Of a stretch of DNA of 64,000 nucleotides, positions 11,478-23,200 are shown in pieces. The notes under the pieces were generated by a model that did no database searches, was not told where the DNA came from, and saw only the letters and a program-made list of their open reading frames with translations. The position numbers were made by a program, and so were the translations under genes. Positions within the stretch are counted from its first letter, which is position 1. Every line of letters starts with the position of its first letter. Where the stretch lies: contig BCLD01000014.1 in the NCBI GenBank assembly GCA_001600875.1, positions 339,475 through 403,474 of the forward strand. Direction: 5' to 3'. This stretch comes from Solicoccozyma terricola (Eukaryota > Basidiomycota > Tremellomycetes > Filobasidiales > Piskurozymaceae).

Positions 11478-12343
11478 TGTTAATACCATCCACTGCTGGG
11501 AGGGTTCCACAGGGTAGGAGGTAGGACTAGTTCTTTGGGTCTCAGGATGTTCAGACGAAACGATTTTAAAACCTGCTCTTTAGGTTCGAGATCCGGTTGC
11601 TCAACGGACCGGTGCAGGTATTTTCGCAGCCTTACGTTGTATAGTGCCCTGTGTGTTCTTCAATGCGATTTGACCAGCTTTGCATTCCTCGCGGATCCGT
11701 AGAGGTTGTTTTCCTTCAATCCACCCTGTTACCGCGGTGAGAATCATAAAACCGGTCGGGGACGAAGTATAATCGGCCGTAAACAAGGGGAGGGGTTTTT
11801 TTTTTGGGCGTCTCGAGAGTGTGAGATGGCGGATCTCCCGGATAGGTGGCAAGGATGACGTCTGCACCTTTTGCGCACATGAAACCGAGGCCCTGTTCTG
11901 TTTTGTGCACTGCAGAGCCAGATTATATATTTTTGACCCGCACTGTAACCCCTTTCCGATGGAGTTTGGCTGGGATTCAAATGCTCGCCTGCCAGGCAAA
12001 GCAAGATCACGAGACGCGGGTGAAGATGAATTGAGTACAGAGGGGTAAAAGTCAAGCGAGACGAGACAGGGTCTTGGGTCGGAGAGTATGAAGATGGGCT
12101 AGCCATGTCCTCTCATCTGCACGACTTGCAACGGTGGAAGTCAGCAGTGATGTACTACTTACTCGCTACCCGACTGAATTGACGGAGTACTCCACTGATA
12201 ACGATTGCCTGCCGCGTGTTCACCCTCATGTGCCGTCGTCGGAGACCCCGCAGCCGCCGATTGACCCCGCGTAAGGGGGCCAGTGGCGACTGCCTGCTGA
12301 GACGACGAGTGGTATATCATCCCCAGCACACCCCTCTATCTAC
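11478..12343. other. Long intergenic region, no convincing gene
   Basis: 866 bp upstream of the F-box gene and downstream of the next minus-strand gene. Open frames of 120-132 codons occur on the minus strand (11601-11999, 11744-12106), but they lack family motifs and start codons with clear context. I treat them as chance. A T run lies at 11797-11804. It probably contains the F-box promoter and the 3' UTR of the neighbour. Confidence 0.5.
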
Positions 12344-13000
12344 CTACGCTAAGGGAACAACAACCATAACAAACCATATCACACAAACCACCATGCACAC
12401 CGTCCACATCACCACATACATCCACCCTTCAGACATCTCATCCGTCTGATCTCCAAGCTCACCAGGGTACACAAGAGCTCCACCCGTGGTCCTCCTTGTT
12501 GGCATGCTCCCCATACCGCTATACATCATCCCACCTTCTAGAACGGAGAGGGTGGTGATATCCATCCAACTCAGATGATTCGTTCCTCCGCCGTCCTCGA
12601 CTGCGAGTGTTTGAAGACCGAGTCTAGTTCGCACGCTTTGGTCCCCTTGAAATCTGGTGTACTTGGGTAACCTCTCCACGTCCCCATTATAAGATGGCGG
12701 AAGTGTGCTAGCATCCTCACAAGAAGAGTATGAGCCAGGGATCTGCTGAGTTTCATTTCCGATGAGATATGTGAGTTGACCTGGATACGAAGGTGGTTCT
12801 TCCACATGTCGATGTTCGGGTGGACAAGGATGGGAATGCATTGTGACGGAGGGTGAGGTAGAAAAGTCGAGGGAGGGGGGAGATCCGTGGTGCGAATGGT
12901 TGATGAGGGTGGTATTCGAGGTTAGGAATGGGGTTGGGGTCGGGGATGGAGTGTGGACTCCGAGTAGCCTGGGATTGGAAAAAAGGAGAGAGGAAGACAT
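12344..13000 (-). CDS. Tail-anchored protein with two PPSY motifs
   Basis: Unrecognised 218-residue single-exon protein. It has two PY motifs of the type bound by WW domains of Nedd4/Rsp5 ubiquitin ligases (EEPPSYPG and LPPSYNG). One strongly hydrophobic helix at the very C-terminus (MYVVMWTVCMVVCVIWFVMV) ends in VPLA. This layout fits a tail-anchored protein facing the cytosol and, by inference, an Rsp5 adaptor or substrate. The start is the first ATG of the frame (MSSSLLFSN). The next gene on the same strand also has a TM helix and a PPPY motif. I cannot assign it to a named family. Confidence 0.72.
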   Translation of the reverse strand: MSSSLLFSNPRLLGVHTPSPTPTPFLTSNTTLINHSHHGSPPSLDFSTSPSVTMHSHPCPPEHRHVEEPPSYPGQLTYLIGNETQQIPGSYSSCEDASTLPPSYNGDVERLPKYTRFQGDQSVRTRLGLQTLAVEDGGGTNHLSWMDITTLSVLEGGMMYSGMGSMPTRRTTGGALVYPGELGDQTDEMSEGWMYVVMWTVCMVVCVIWFVMVVVPLA

Positions 13001-13329
13001 GATGATGGATCGGATAGCGGGTCCGAGGGATGACAAGCATCAACATTGTGGACGGACCAACTACCTCAGGTCCGGAAATTTCACGAGGAGGAGTCATGGA
13101 CAAAGGAACTCATAACAAGGGAAAGTGTGAGACCTACCTTGGTTACATGATACGGCTTCCAGTCTGACGAAGGATCCGGCTCGTCGAGTGGGATATGTAA
13201 GATGACATGCAGCTATCCGTCTCTCCTCATGCATCCGAGTAATTTGCAGCAAATAGTCAGTTATGAAGCACATCAAGATATAAATACAGATTGTTTTCTA
13301 TGGATACAGCTTTCCTTCCTCATAGGACT
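13001..13329. other. Intergenic region between two PY-motif genes
   Basis: 329 bp separating two minus-strand genes; it should hold the promoter of the 12344-13000 gene and the 3' UTR of the next. No coding signal or regulatory motif could be supported. Confidence 0.5.
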
Positions 13330-14278
13330 TCATCTAACCGCGTTTCCATATGTAGCGATCCGTGTATCTGGTATGACCGAGGTAGAATTCATCCCCTCCA
13401 CTTGTCTTCTCATCGGAACTCCCACACCACTCTGCGGTCTTACATCTTTCGTTACTTTATCAACATCGACACAACAAAATCCAATCTCCACATCTGGGAA
13501 ATTTTCATCTTCACGGTGGATCGTAGAGTTGGTTGTGTAAGGAGGTGGAGAAGGCATAGCGATGAGGAGAGAGAATTGAACGGATGATATGGAGGAGGTT
13601 GATGATATAGTCTGGGACGTAGTGTCTATGGTGTGTGGTTTCGTGTCGTTGTTCGAAATTTCATTAAAAGCTATTGCCGATATTGGCTGTTTAAGAGTAT
13701 TGTTCGTTCCGCAATCAGCATCACTTGACCGCTTTGGAATCAACAAATGGAAGAATAATCGATACCACTCACTTGCCAATTCCCAATATCATCCATCAAA
13801 CTCGTCAGACTTCCCATCGATCCTTTCCTACCATCAATACAATCAACTCCATCCCATTTCTCTCCATCTCTAACCTCAACCTCCCACATCTCCGGCTTTT
13901 TTCCATAATCTTTTACTTCCCTATTCCGTCCACCACCAGTACGACGAGCGTTGGATCGGAAATTCGGAGGGAACGGCCATTCTGCTGCGGAATACTGACG
14001 AAGTCGGCGTTTTCGATAATAATAAAAGATCTGGGAAACCCCAACGATTGGGCAAACAACACGCGTTCGTGTCAAACGCTCGTTCCGTTCCATTTGATCC
14101 GAATGACGGGTGTATCAAAACTTACGATTGATATAACCAAGATGATTGCCAGGGCCACCAGACTGATAACTATACTCTGAAGATACGTCGCTGTTTGATT
14201 CGGAGCTGGTCCGAATCCCAAGCCCTGTGATGGATCTGGCGTTGCTGTTGCAAACGGCGCTGATGTTAATGAGGACAT
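13330..14278 (-). CDS. Single-pass membrane protein with cytosolic PPPY motif
   Basis: A 255-residue protein in three in-frame exons (14126-14278, 13773-14030, 13330-13686). A short extracytosolic N-terminus with one sequon (NQTA) leads to one TM helix (SIVISLVALAIILVISIFYYY). A basic stop-transfer sequence follows (RKRRLRQ). The rest is a roughly 200-residue polar tail containing MPSPPPYTTN. This arrangement (short ectodomain, one helix, Arg-rich juxtamembrane segment, PPxY in the tail) resembles yeast Rcr1/Rcr2-type Rsp5 adaptors, though I see no sequence match beyond the layout. The tail also carries the unfamiliar segment EWPFPPNFRSNARRTGGG. Function is inferred only. Confidence 0.75.
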
Positions 14279-14637
14279 GCGATGTGGGGGGTGGAGGGAA
14301 GAGGTGATGTAAGGAGAGTCTGGATGGAATGATAGTGAGATTGAATGGAGTGGGTTGGATGGGATGGGCGGGGAGGGAGGGAATGAGGATACGTCTGTCT
14401 GGCTGGGGTGGGCGGTCGAATGGTCAAATTGCAATGAGCGTAAGCCGTAGCATCGCCCCCGGGGAGTGGAGGGGATATGTCCGGTCAATGCCACGTCATT
14501 TAGTCTTCCCCCGCCATCATGCCGCATTACTGTTTCACGTGCTTGCAGGTCACACCAAGATTCAAGATTATTGCTTCGAACCTCTCCCTCCTTAGTCGTC
14601 TTCCCAACAGTCTGCCAGTCCATCGCTCACCATCACC
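14279..14637. promoter_or_regulatory. Divergent promoter region
   Basis: 359 bp between the start of the PPPY membrane protein (-) and the Utp8/NOL11-like gene (+). A CACGTG core lies at about 14536-14541 and a G-rich purine tract around 14341-14385. Which gene either element controls is not decidable here. Confidence 0.45.
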
Positions 14638-17195
14638 ATGGCTTCCATATCACCACCTTCCACTCTCACCTCATTCAACATCCCCGCAGACGTCTCCAAT
14701 TCCCCCGTTGCATCATCTTCCAAGGTCACATTGCCGGTCACCCTTGGTCCAGTTCATGCTTCGGAAGACGGCGAGTGTGTTGCAGCTGTTCAAGGAGGTG
14801 CTTTGTGGATATATGATGTGAGTAACGGGGGTGGTCTCTGAAGGAGTGGAAGAACATGATTCTTACTTCTCAACCTTCACTTCCTCGCCTCATTCAGCTA
14901 TCTTCCCATCGAGCAACGACTTCATTCACCGTATCACCTTCAACTCGCTTCTCTTCCTCTCCCATCAGCTTCCACATCTCTTCTTCTTCATCTGCACCGA
15001 CTAAAATAAAACAACGACGAACGGTAGTTGGAATTGCTCACGGTGAAGATGTTGGGAAAGACGAACAGGGCAAGGTCGTTTGGATATGGGATGGTGATGA
15101 TGTCTATGAAAAGAGGTCGATATCGGTGCGTGTTTCAGAGACATGTCTTGCATAATCTTACATCGAGTTAGAATCAGGATACTAAAATGACTGTATGACG
15201 CGTTCTCTTCACAGCTCAAACATGACGCTTCAATCCTCACATATCTTCCGTACACTTCGTCATTCCTCGTAACTGGCTCTTCCGGCGTTACTCTCCTCTC
15301 CCAATCACTCGTCGCTAGCACTACCTCATTCCCTCCTTCCCGTATCGTCGCAACACTCTTGTTCCAGTCTAAATCAGGACAGGATTCGATCAGAGTGTTG
15401 GCAGTACATGAAGATGGGGTAGTAAGGCTGATTCGATGCTCAAAAGTCGATAAAGAGGAACAATGTCAAGTAGAGGTGGTGGGAAGCGTAAAAGTTGATT
15501 TGGAGGAAGGTGAAAAAGTAGTAGATGGGATTTTAGAAGATGATGGGTATCTACATTTATATAGTGAGTTCGATTCGCGGGAAAAGTATTGTGTTGTAGT
15601 GCCAAGATACTGATTTGCCTTGCGTCATTCCCAGCTTCTTCGAGTAACAACAACAAGCCTCGTATCCGCCCCCGTATTTTACGCATCCAAGCCACCTCTC
15701 TCACTCTCACTTCGAACCCTACTTCCTATACTCTCCTCGGGAACACTATCCCACCTATATCTTCAATCCCAACACCAACAGGTCATCTCATCCTCTCATT
15801 ATCAACCACCGCAACCTCGACCTCTTTATTCCTATTCAACCCTGCCTTACCTGCTGTAGTAACAACTACTACACTCCCATCGTCTTCTTCCAACTTGTCA
15901 CATCGTCATCTCGTTCGTCTATCGTCTAATACCTTTGGACTTGCTAGCTTTTCGACGGCGGTAGGATCAGGAGAGCGATGTATAGTGTCGATCGTGGATG
16001 TTTCCGTTCCAGCGGGTGGGATTGGTATCGCGCAGTTGTTGGGAACAGCAGAGATGACGAAAGAGTTTATTGAGATGTCGACGGTAACTTTGGCTACCGT
16101 ACCTCGTGATCGAACTGATGCGGATGAATTGGTAGAGGAATTGAAAAACGTCATCGCACCGGGATCTATCTCTGTCGCGGAGAGTATCTGGAATCAATGG
16201 ATATCAACACATGATTCTCAAGATCTGGAAGATTCTCAAGTAGCTGAGATTATCAACTTGGCCTTCTCTACTGCAATTGAAAGGATTGGTGGGAAGGGAG
16301 ATGAGAATATCAAGTTCGTGGCGAGGCGTGATGCGTATGCTGCGGATGTTGTTAGAGCTTTGATCAGGTTGGAAATGGTCAGAGAGAGGATGTGGAAGGA
16401 TGGCGGAGTCGTTGGCGGAGCTTTATTCGCTTTGGGTGATTGGGTGAGTTGCGTTTTGAATCGTGTTGTCAATCGAAAGAGATTCGCTTGGGTTTGCTAA
16501 ATCATCATCGCTGAGATTACCAGGAGACTATCATGATCGCCTTGACCACCATTGCCAACCTATCATCGACAACTCTCATTACATTGCTCCATCGAGTTCT
16601 CCATCCCAGCAACTCTGGCCTCAGTCAACCACCCACACTCAAGGCGTTCCTGAAGGTATACAACACCATCAGCGTATCCGAGCCAATGCACAAAGCTGCC
16701 ATGTTCAAAATCCTCAACGTCGAGGATGTGACGAGGGTGTTGGAGGTACTTGTGCAATGGGCAGAAGAGGGAGTGGACGGCGAAAAAGTTGTGCAGTGGG
16801 ATGCAGATCAGGTGAAAGCTGCAAGCGACGGATTAGCTATGCAATCCGTATGTATCCGACTTTTATATGCACGAATACTGGCGTAGTAACTAATTTGCTG
16901 ATTCAAACTCGTACAGATTGTGACCCACATCAACATGATCCTGGACTCGCATCTCCCCCTTCTGGTCGCCCACAAGCCCGCCCACGCTCTTCTCGAACGC
17001 CTCGATGCAGTTGTGTCGCCCACCCTCGCGATTCAAAGCGAGTTGCAAACGGCACACGGAGTGATCGATGCATACGTTACGTTACACCAGCGGGAAGAGA
17101 AGGAGAGACAGGTAGCCAAGGGTAAAGGAAAAGCGAAGAGCAAGGCGGGTGACCAGGGTGTGGGACTGTATCGGTTGGAAGAGATTGCGCTGTAG
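14638..17195 (+). CDS. Utp8/NOL11-like nucleolar protein (tentative)
   Basis: Six exons (14638-14817, 14898-15125, 15215-15563, 15635-16443, 16524-16847, 16917-17195) sum to 722 residues, all junctions in frame. The N-terminal half has repeated beta-propeller-like strands (GECVAAVQGGALWIYD, GKVVWIWDGDDVYEKRS, ILTYLPYTSSFLVTGSSGV). The C-terminal half is helical, includes IVTHINMILDSHLPLLVAHK, and ends in a Lys-rich patch (KGKGKAKSKAG). The propeller-plus-helical layout, the length (Utp8 and NOL11 are near 715 residues) and the C-terminal LDSHLPLLL-type segment suggest a t-UTP/UtpA subunit of the small-subunit processome that promotes pre-rRNA transcription. The family is poorly conserved, so the name is a hypothesis; the gene itself is solid. 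Confidence 0.6.
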
Positions 17196-17542
17196 ATGAG
17201 GGGTGCCACATTTATACCACGTGACATGGTTATGAAGATGGGGTGCATTGACCGAGTCTTCTCAGGTCAGTTAACTCAGGCGGATGACTGGGGGTGATGG
17301 GTCACCCAACACCACTGCAGTCGTCTCCCCACGTAACAGCATCCCTTCCCGTCATCCTGCTGAGGAGTCGTGTCATCGAAACCATGCTCGACATCCCCAC
17401 AACACTGTTCAAGAGCTCACCGTTGAAGCGGTAGCATCAAGTTCCCGACTCCACCCTTCAGCCTCAAGATAAGAAGCCAAGGAAGCAACGCCAAGGTGTC
17501 AGGCCGTATCCAACAATCTGGGTCTACTAATTGCTCATCAGG
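17196..17542. other. Intergenic region
   Basis: 347 bp between two plus-strand genes. A CACGTG core lies at 17218-17223. The only open frame (17284-17472) has no motif or splice partner. It probably holds the promoter of the Atos-family gene. Confidence 0.5.
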
Positions 17543-19381
17543 ATGGTGGCTTCCACACCTGGGCATTCGGGTTAGTTCGGTGGTCAATCACCTTGACATT
17601 TTAACGCTCAGCTAACTCCATTCATACCCATAGTGTCTCCGATCAACTCCTCTCCTCTTGCCCAAGACTCTTCCCGATTTTCTCACAGCATTTTCCCCTC
17701 ACGACGTGAACACGGTGAACCATCATCAAAACCCATCCCAGTCCCATCAACAGGTCCTCAACTCATCTACTCCCCTTCAAATCAACCAGGCCGTCATCCG
17801 ACTTCCATCCCGTCACCTTCCTCAAGCGCATCCCTCGATGGACATGTTGTCTATCCATCCGCCGTCTCACCATCATCCCGACGGAGGACATCCCATTCTC
17901 ACTCCTTGGCAGGATCTTACACCCTCTCACTCCTTTCTTCCCGGATGTCAAACGCACATGCTCCTCATTCCGTTTCATCCGCTTTCAAACTACAAATCGG
18001 GTGTAGTTCCTTTGGAAAAGATGTTCCGGCAAGACTGAGGTGTCCCAAACATGTCAAGATCGACTTTGATGCGACTTATTACGACTTGGATGATGGTAAT
18101 TCACCTGGTGCGGTATCAACGCCATGGGTAGGTTGCGTTGACCTACAAGATCATTATTACCGGACATTAGGAAATGATGATATTAGCGGCGAAAGAGTAG
18201 ATTGTCCCCCACCTCGATTTCCAGGATACGAAGTCCCATCGAATGGTCTCCTTCAATTGGTAATCAAAAATGAATTCCACCCACTCAAGGTGTTTCTAGT
18301 AGATTACGATCTCAGTGCATTGGTACCAGGTGGTAAGATGTTGGTCCGAGAACGTGGATACCAAGCTGTCTCCGCGTGCAATTCAAGGGACGATCGACGT
18401 ACTCCTCTCGGTACATGTCATTCTCCGACGAGGCGAAGAGAAGTTTTACGATTCGCCGTGGAGATGCAATTTACCTGTGTTCTGGAATCGAAAACAGGAG
18501 ATGAAAAGCGATCGAAGAAGAAGAAGAAGAAGAAGATGAGAGGGGAAGTTAGATCTCGTATTGATGACGGGATGATCAACACGTTTAACAGTCGAGCACC
18601 TACACCAACGCCTTCAAATCCATATGGTACCACCAAGATTCGAATCAGTAAATCCAATGGAAGAGCATATTATCTTTCTAAAGCGATTCGAATCGTTTTC
18701 CCTCCTTCCGCAGACCACGGGAATCAACAGTTGTCTTCGTCGTCGGCATCTCCAAACGGCGGTGGTGGTGGTGGTAGATCGACACCGACGATTGAAAAAC
18801 CTGACATCCGAACTGAGCGTTTCGTAGAGGTGATCAATCCAACCATTACAAGCGGTATGCGTGGCGAACAAGTTAAAGCGTTACGCAAGGGTAGTTTTGC
18901 CAGTGAGACGTGGGAAGGTCTTCGAGAGGAGTGGTTGAGAAGGATGAAGGAGGATACAGACTGCGATGGAAGAAGTGCAGATGAGGATGAGATACCCGTG
19001 GGGGATAGAGGAGGAAATAACTTGAAACGATCTCCTGCAAGTAGTTACGAGACAAGGGATGATTTCAAGTCAAGCACGATCAAGATTCAACCACAACCTG
19101 TTAAATCCGCATCATTGCTATCTGCGAAATTCTCTACGAGGGATTTACTACCACCTATAGTGGATCCATACGAAGGACTTGATGCAGATGGTGTTCCAAT
19201 CCTCCGACGAGATGGGTCACCGAGACATCGTTCGAACTCGCCTTGGGATACGACGATGAGGAATGGATCGTATCGAGGGACGATAGATTCAGAGAGCGAG
19301 AGAATACTCAGTGAGAGTTTGGAGAAAATGGTATCTCCGAGGAAAGAAGGGTTGAGGCTTGGACAGCAGCCTGCTTCGTAG
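17543..19381 (+). CDS. Atos (FAM214)-family protein
   Basis: A 591-residue protein in two exons. Exon 1 is 28 nt (17543-17570, MVASTPGHS), spliced over a 63-nt intron to 17634. The family's first conserved block is present: GSYTLSLLSSRMSNAHAP, then FKLQIGCSS, then RLRCPKHVKIDFDATYYDL. The second block (chromosome-segregation-type domain) follows as VPSNGLLQLVIKNEFHPLKV with VDYDLS, then VLRFAVEMQF, RAYYLSKAIRIVFP and RTERFVEVINP. Atos proteins are nuclear; animal members act as transcription regulators and a fungal relative is linked to meiotic chromosome segregation. A GAA-repeat-encoded Lys run ([12 protein letters not shown]) sits between conserved blocks and is probably an expansion. The C-terminal 200 residues are disordered. 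Confidence 0.85.
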
Positions 19382-20279
19382 GAGGAACGATTTCTCATGC
19401 CGTCTCAAAGTCCCCGTCTAGCAACATCCACGATACCCCGCTTTGTATTTTAATCACGGTCACCTACCCAATGCTTACCCTCACGATCCCCGACCCCTGT
19501 CATGATTAATGTATGTATCTGGTTTGCGCTGTTAAATGAGATGGTGGTGGCGTGGCTGTTCACTGCTTCGCGTGCTGTGCTCCCCTCCACCTTTGTCCCG
19601 ACGCGTCGTTGCAATTATACAGCAAGGAGGAAAGGGAGAAGGGGGGCACGCACGAAAGAAGAGTAGAGGGGAGTAGGGAGAGTAGGGAGAGTAGGGAGAG
19701 TAGGGAGTACTGTAGCCAGTCACCCCCTCGGCTTCATCGTCCTCAGTCATATCTGCTTAGTGATCAGGCTCACCCACCCGCAATGACAAGGCCGCTAGAT
19801 GTCAGATAGCAGGAGGGAAATTTACCAATTCCAAAATACAACCAATGCCTCATCACCCGAATACCTCGGTTCAAGTGATCACTGCGATGCAACAGTAGCG
19901 TTCTCACCTTCTCACCAACGCTCTTGCACCAACCCGACTTGGCATCCTCACCCTTCATATCTATCCAGACATCCAGACAGCAAGGGTCAACAGCTCAAAG
20001 GAGGTGCTCCCGAGTCTGTGAAGCGACCATCACACCAGATCTCTTGGCGTACTGTACGAACCAACAAGCCGTGGGATCATCATCATCGTCGGCGGTATTG
20101 TCCCCGGCCTCCTCCTCCCACTCCTTCGAAGAGAGGTCCATCGTATCCAGGCCACTTGGACGCTGACAACAAGCATCATCACCGCATCCCACCGCATCCC
20201 ACCGCATCCCACATCAACGCGGTGACCAGTATTCCCTCCCAACCATCTATCACCCCATCACCTTCAGATCTCTTCAACC
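19382..20279. other. 898-bp intergenic region upstream of the P4-ATPase
   Basis: No gene is supported here. It has a five-copy 9-bp tandem repeat (19671-19715) and a short direct repeat CCGCATCCCA at about 20181-20210. Several open frames of 60-160 codons exist, but none has motifs. It likely combines the Atos 3' UTR and the promoter and 5' UTR of the flippase gene. Confidence 0.5.
19671..19715. repeat. Perfect 5 x 9-bp tandem repeat (GAGTAGGGA)
   Basis: Five perfect head-to-tail copies of GAGTAGGGA, read directly from the sequence, in the gap between the Atos-family and flippase genes. The strand is purine-only except for one T per unit. Perfect identity suggests a young, length-variable minisatellite. 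Confidence 0.9.
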
Positions 20280-23200
20280 ATGTTTGACAAATCACCCTTC
20301 TCTCGCTCACCAACTCATCAATCGTCTTCCTCTTCAACACCATTCCCTAATGAAGATATCGACGGTACACCATTCGACCCATCGCTTCGTCTTCGTACAG
20401 TAACCACCGCACATTCAGCTATCACTGAATCAATCGCTAACGAGGCAAGACAAGATGCTGCTAGACAGAAACGAAGACGATTATTTGGAACACTGAAGAG
20501 GAGAGGTAGTAGAGCTACGAAAACTAGGTCAGGGACATTATTACCTATCACTGGTACATTTAGTCGGAAATCAAGTTGGGGTGGTGGTAGTCGTGGTAGT
20601 AGCGGTGGTGGGAACAAGGAAGAAGAATTGGGGGATGATAATATTCCATTACAGGTTATAACCAGAGATGGACCTAGTGAAATGGGAAGAGTGACATTCA
20701 AGCAGCAGGATGGTGGATCAGTAACGATAGCGGAATCATCTTCGTCGTCGTTGGTTGCTGGGACATCTACAGCTGCTTTGTTGGATACGTCGTTATCGTC
20801 GTCGTCGTCGCCGTCGTCGTCGACGTCTGCGACTAAAAAGGATAAGAAGAGTGTTAAAGCACAAGGAAAGCAGAGGACGATTTACATCAACCTGGTGAGA
20901 TTGGACTTGATCTAAAGCGTTGGTCGAAAATTCGGGGATGGTCTTGATTGATTGTGTGTTTTTTTTTTTTCTTTTTCTTTTTGCTTGGAAATGTAAGCCA
21001 CTTCCATTCAATGACCAGTACAAAGGTGAACCGATCATCCGGTATGTGAGAAATAAAGTCAGGACATCAAGTGAGTTGAATTTGTCATGTTCGGCTCTTC
21101 TATCTGAAATGGAAAAAAATAGAAATAAAAAATAAAAGTCTTTCTCTTGCTGATTGACTCGCCCGCTACTTTTCGCTTCAGAATACACCGTAGTTAGCTT
21201 TTTGCCAAAGAACTTGTACGAGCAGTTTAGACGGTAAGCGGTCAAAGTCTTGTGCGATGGTTTGCGTAGGGATATTGAATTTTAGCTCCTGCCCGTGTAT
21301 ACTGGGGGATTTTAATCTTGTGCAGAGGTGAGAATTCATCGTTGGTCGTCGGTGCATAATAATCACCTCATTCTAACGTTTTTTCTCATCGGTTTCCAGT
21401 CGCCAACATATATTTCTTAGGTCTTGTAGTGCTTCAGGTCTTCCCCATGTTCGGGGCTTCAACACCTCAAATCGCCATGTTACCGCTCGTGGCCGTCCTC
21501 GTGATGACCGGTATTAAAGATGGTCTCGAAGATTGGCGTCGAGCAAGATTAGACGATGAAGTGAATAACTCAGCGGCGACCAAGCTTGGATCATGGAAGA
21601 ATGTCAATCAGCCAACGGATCCTAGGACATTCATGGAAAGGCTATTTAGAATGGGCAATGGTATGTTCTTCCCACAACGGAAATCGCTCCCACATTTGAA
21701 CTTTAAAAGGCTAACCTTGAGAGGTCGCACAGATGCATCACAACCATCGAAAGGTGTTCAAAAGTTGCGAAAAGCTGAAGCACAAGCTGGAATGGAAATC
21801 ATCATGCAGCGGAAAGGTTTAGAGGACGATGAGGAGGCTGTTGTGGAGGGTCTGATGACGCCAAAACTCGATCAATCATTTCAAGGCTTGGGCGCGAATG
21901 AAGAGGTTGGTCCGTTGTTTGGTCATCTAGCCCCGTGTGTAGCATCCTGACACAGTCTTCTCCCGTTCGTGTAGATCCTTTCAAACGCCGATATGATCGA
22001 GAAGGCGAGAAGAGGCAGCTTTGGGAGCAATGCTCCGAGCATGAAGTCGCAGAAAAAGTTCGATACCGTGCTTGATTACAATTATCGAGGTTCGGACACC
22101 GCAAAGTGGGAGCGGACGCTCTGGAAAAAGCTCGAAGTCGGTGACATAGTCCTGCTACGAGAGAACGAACAAATCCCAGCAGACATCGTTGTATTGGCGA
22201 CATCCGATGCTGACGATGTCTGCTTTGTTGAGACCAAGAATTTGGACGGAGAGACTAACCTCAAGATACGGAAAGCCTTGCCGGCAACCGCAGCCATACA
22301 TACCGAAGAGGATCTCGCTAAATCGCGCTTTAAGATCGAATGTGAAGCTCCTCATGCGAATTTATACACTCACAACGGATCTCTTAAATACTTCGTGGCA
22401 AATCGGTCAACATATGATTCTGATGGTTCATCTCGAAAGGAGAAGATCGCTCCTATCACCATCAATGAGCTGCTGTTGCGAGGCTGCACACTCCGGAATA
22501 CGGCATGGGTTATTGGTCTTGTCACCTTCACCGGCGCTGACACAAAGATCATGTTGAACGGGGGTGAGACACCATCGAAGCGGTCGAAGATTGAAAAGGA
22601 GATGAGTACGTAGTCATCGCCGACACAACGCTAAGGATACTGCATGTTGACCAGACTGCTCGCAGACTTCAACGTGATTGTCAACTTGGTGATCTTGCTC
22701 ACCCTTTGTACGGTGTCTGCGTGCATCTGTGAGGGATTCGATCGAAGTTCAGTGGTCTCGTCATTAACATCGCTTCGCACCTCGCAGACGGCTACTTTCA
22801 ATCCGTTCAACATATAAGTGCAGATTACTACGAGATCGGAGCACAAACGTCCAAAAGCACAGTCGTCAACGCCATAATCATCTTCGCGTAAGTGGTACCA
22901 CAGCGACCAAGTCAGTATCCCGTGCTGACACCCTTTACACGCCTATCTAGGTCGTCGCTCGTCGCGTTCCAGAACATCGTTCCCATCAGTTTGTATATTT
23001 CGATGGATATCGTCAAGATCTGTCAGGCTTTCTTCATCTCCCAAGATCGGGAGATGTATTATGCTCCTTGTGAGTAATGTTACGTTGATCAGCCCCGCGT
23101 GACATGGTAAACATTTGAACCTACGTTAACCCCACCCCACCACCTCCACCCCACAGTTGACACAGCATGTGTACCAAAGTCTCTTATCAGCGAAGATCTT

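Noticed and set aside
11575..11620. TTCGAGATCC sequence resembling a tRNA T-loop
   Set aside because: No A box, anticodon stem or acceptor stem could be built around it.
11601..12106. Minus-strand open frames of 120-132 codons as a gene
   Set aside because: They overlap in two phases, lack motifs and have no splice or start context; chance frames in an intergenic region are more likely.
18484..18545. Frameshift in the Atos-family gene at the Lys-rich run
   Set aside because: Conserved blocks on both sides are in the same frame, so the GAA-type repeat is an in-frame expansion.
20793..21245. Minus-strand frame across flippase exons 1-3
   Set aside because: Its Arg run is the complement of the (TCG)n Ser repeat of the flippase N-terminus, so it is a shadow frame.
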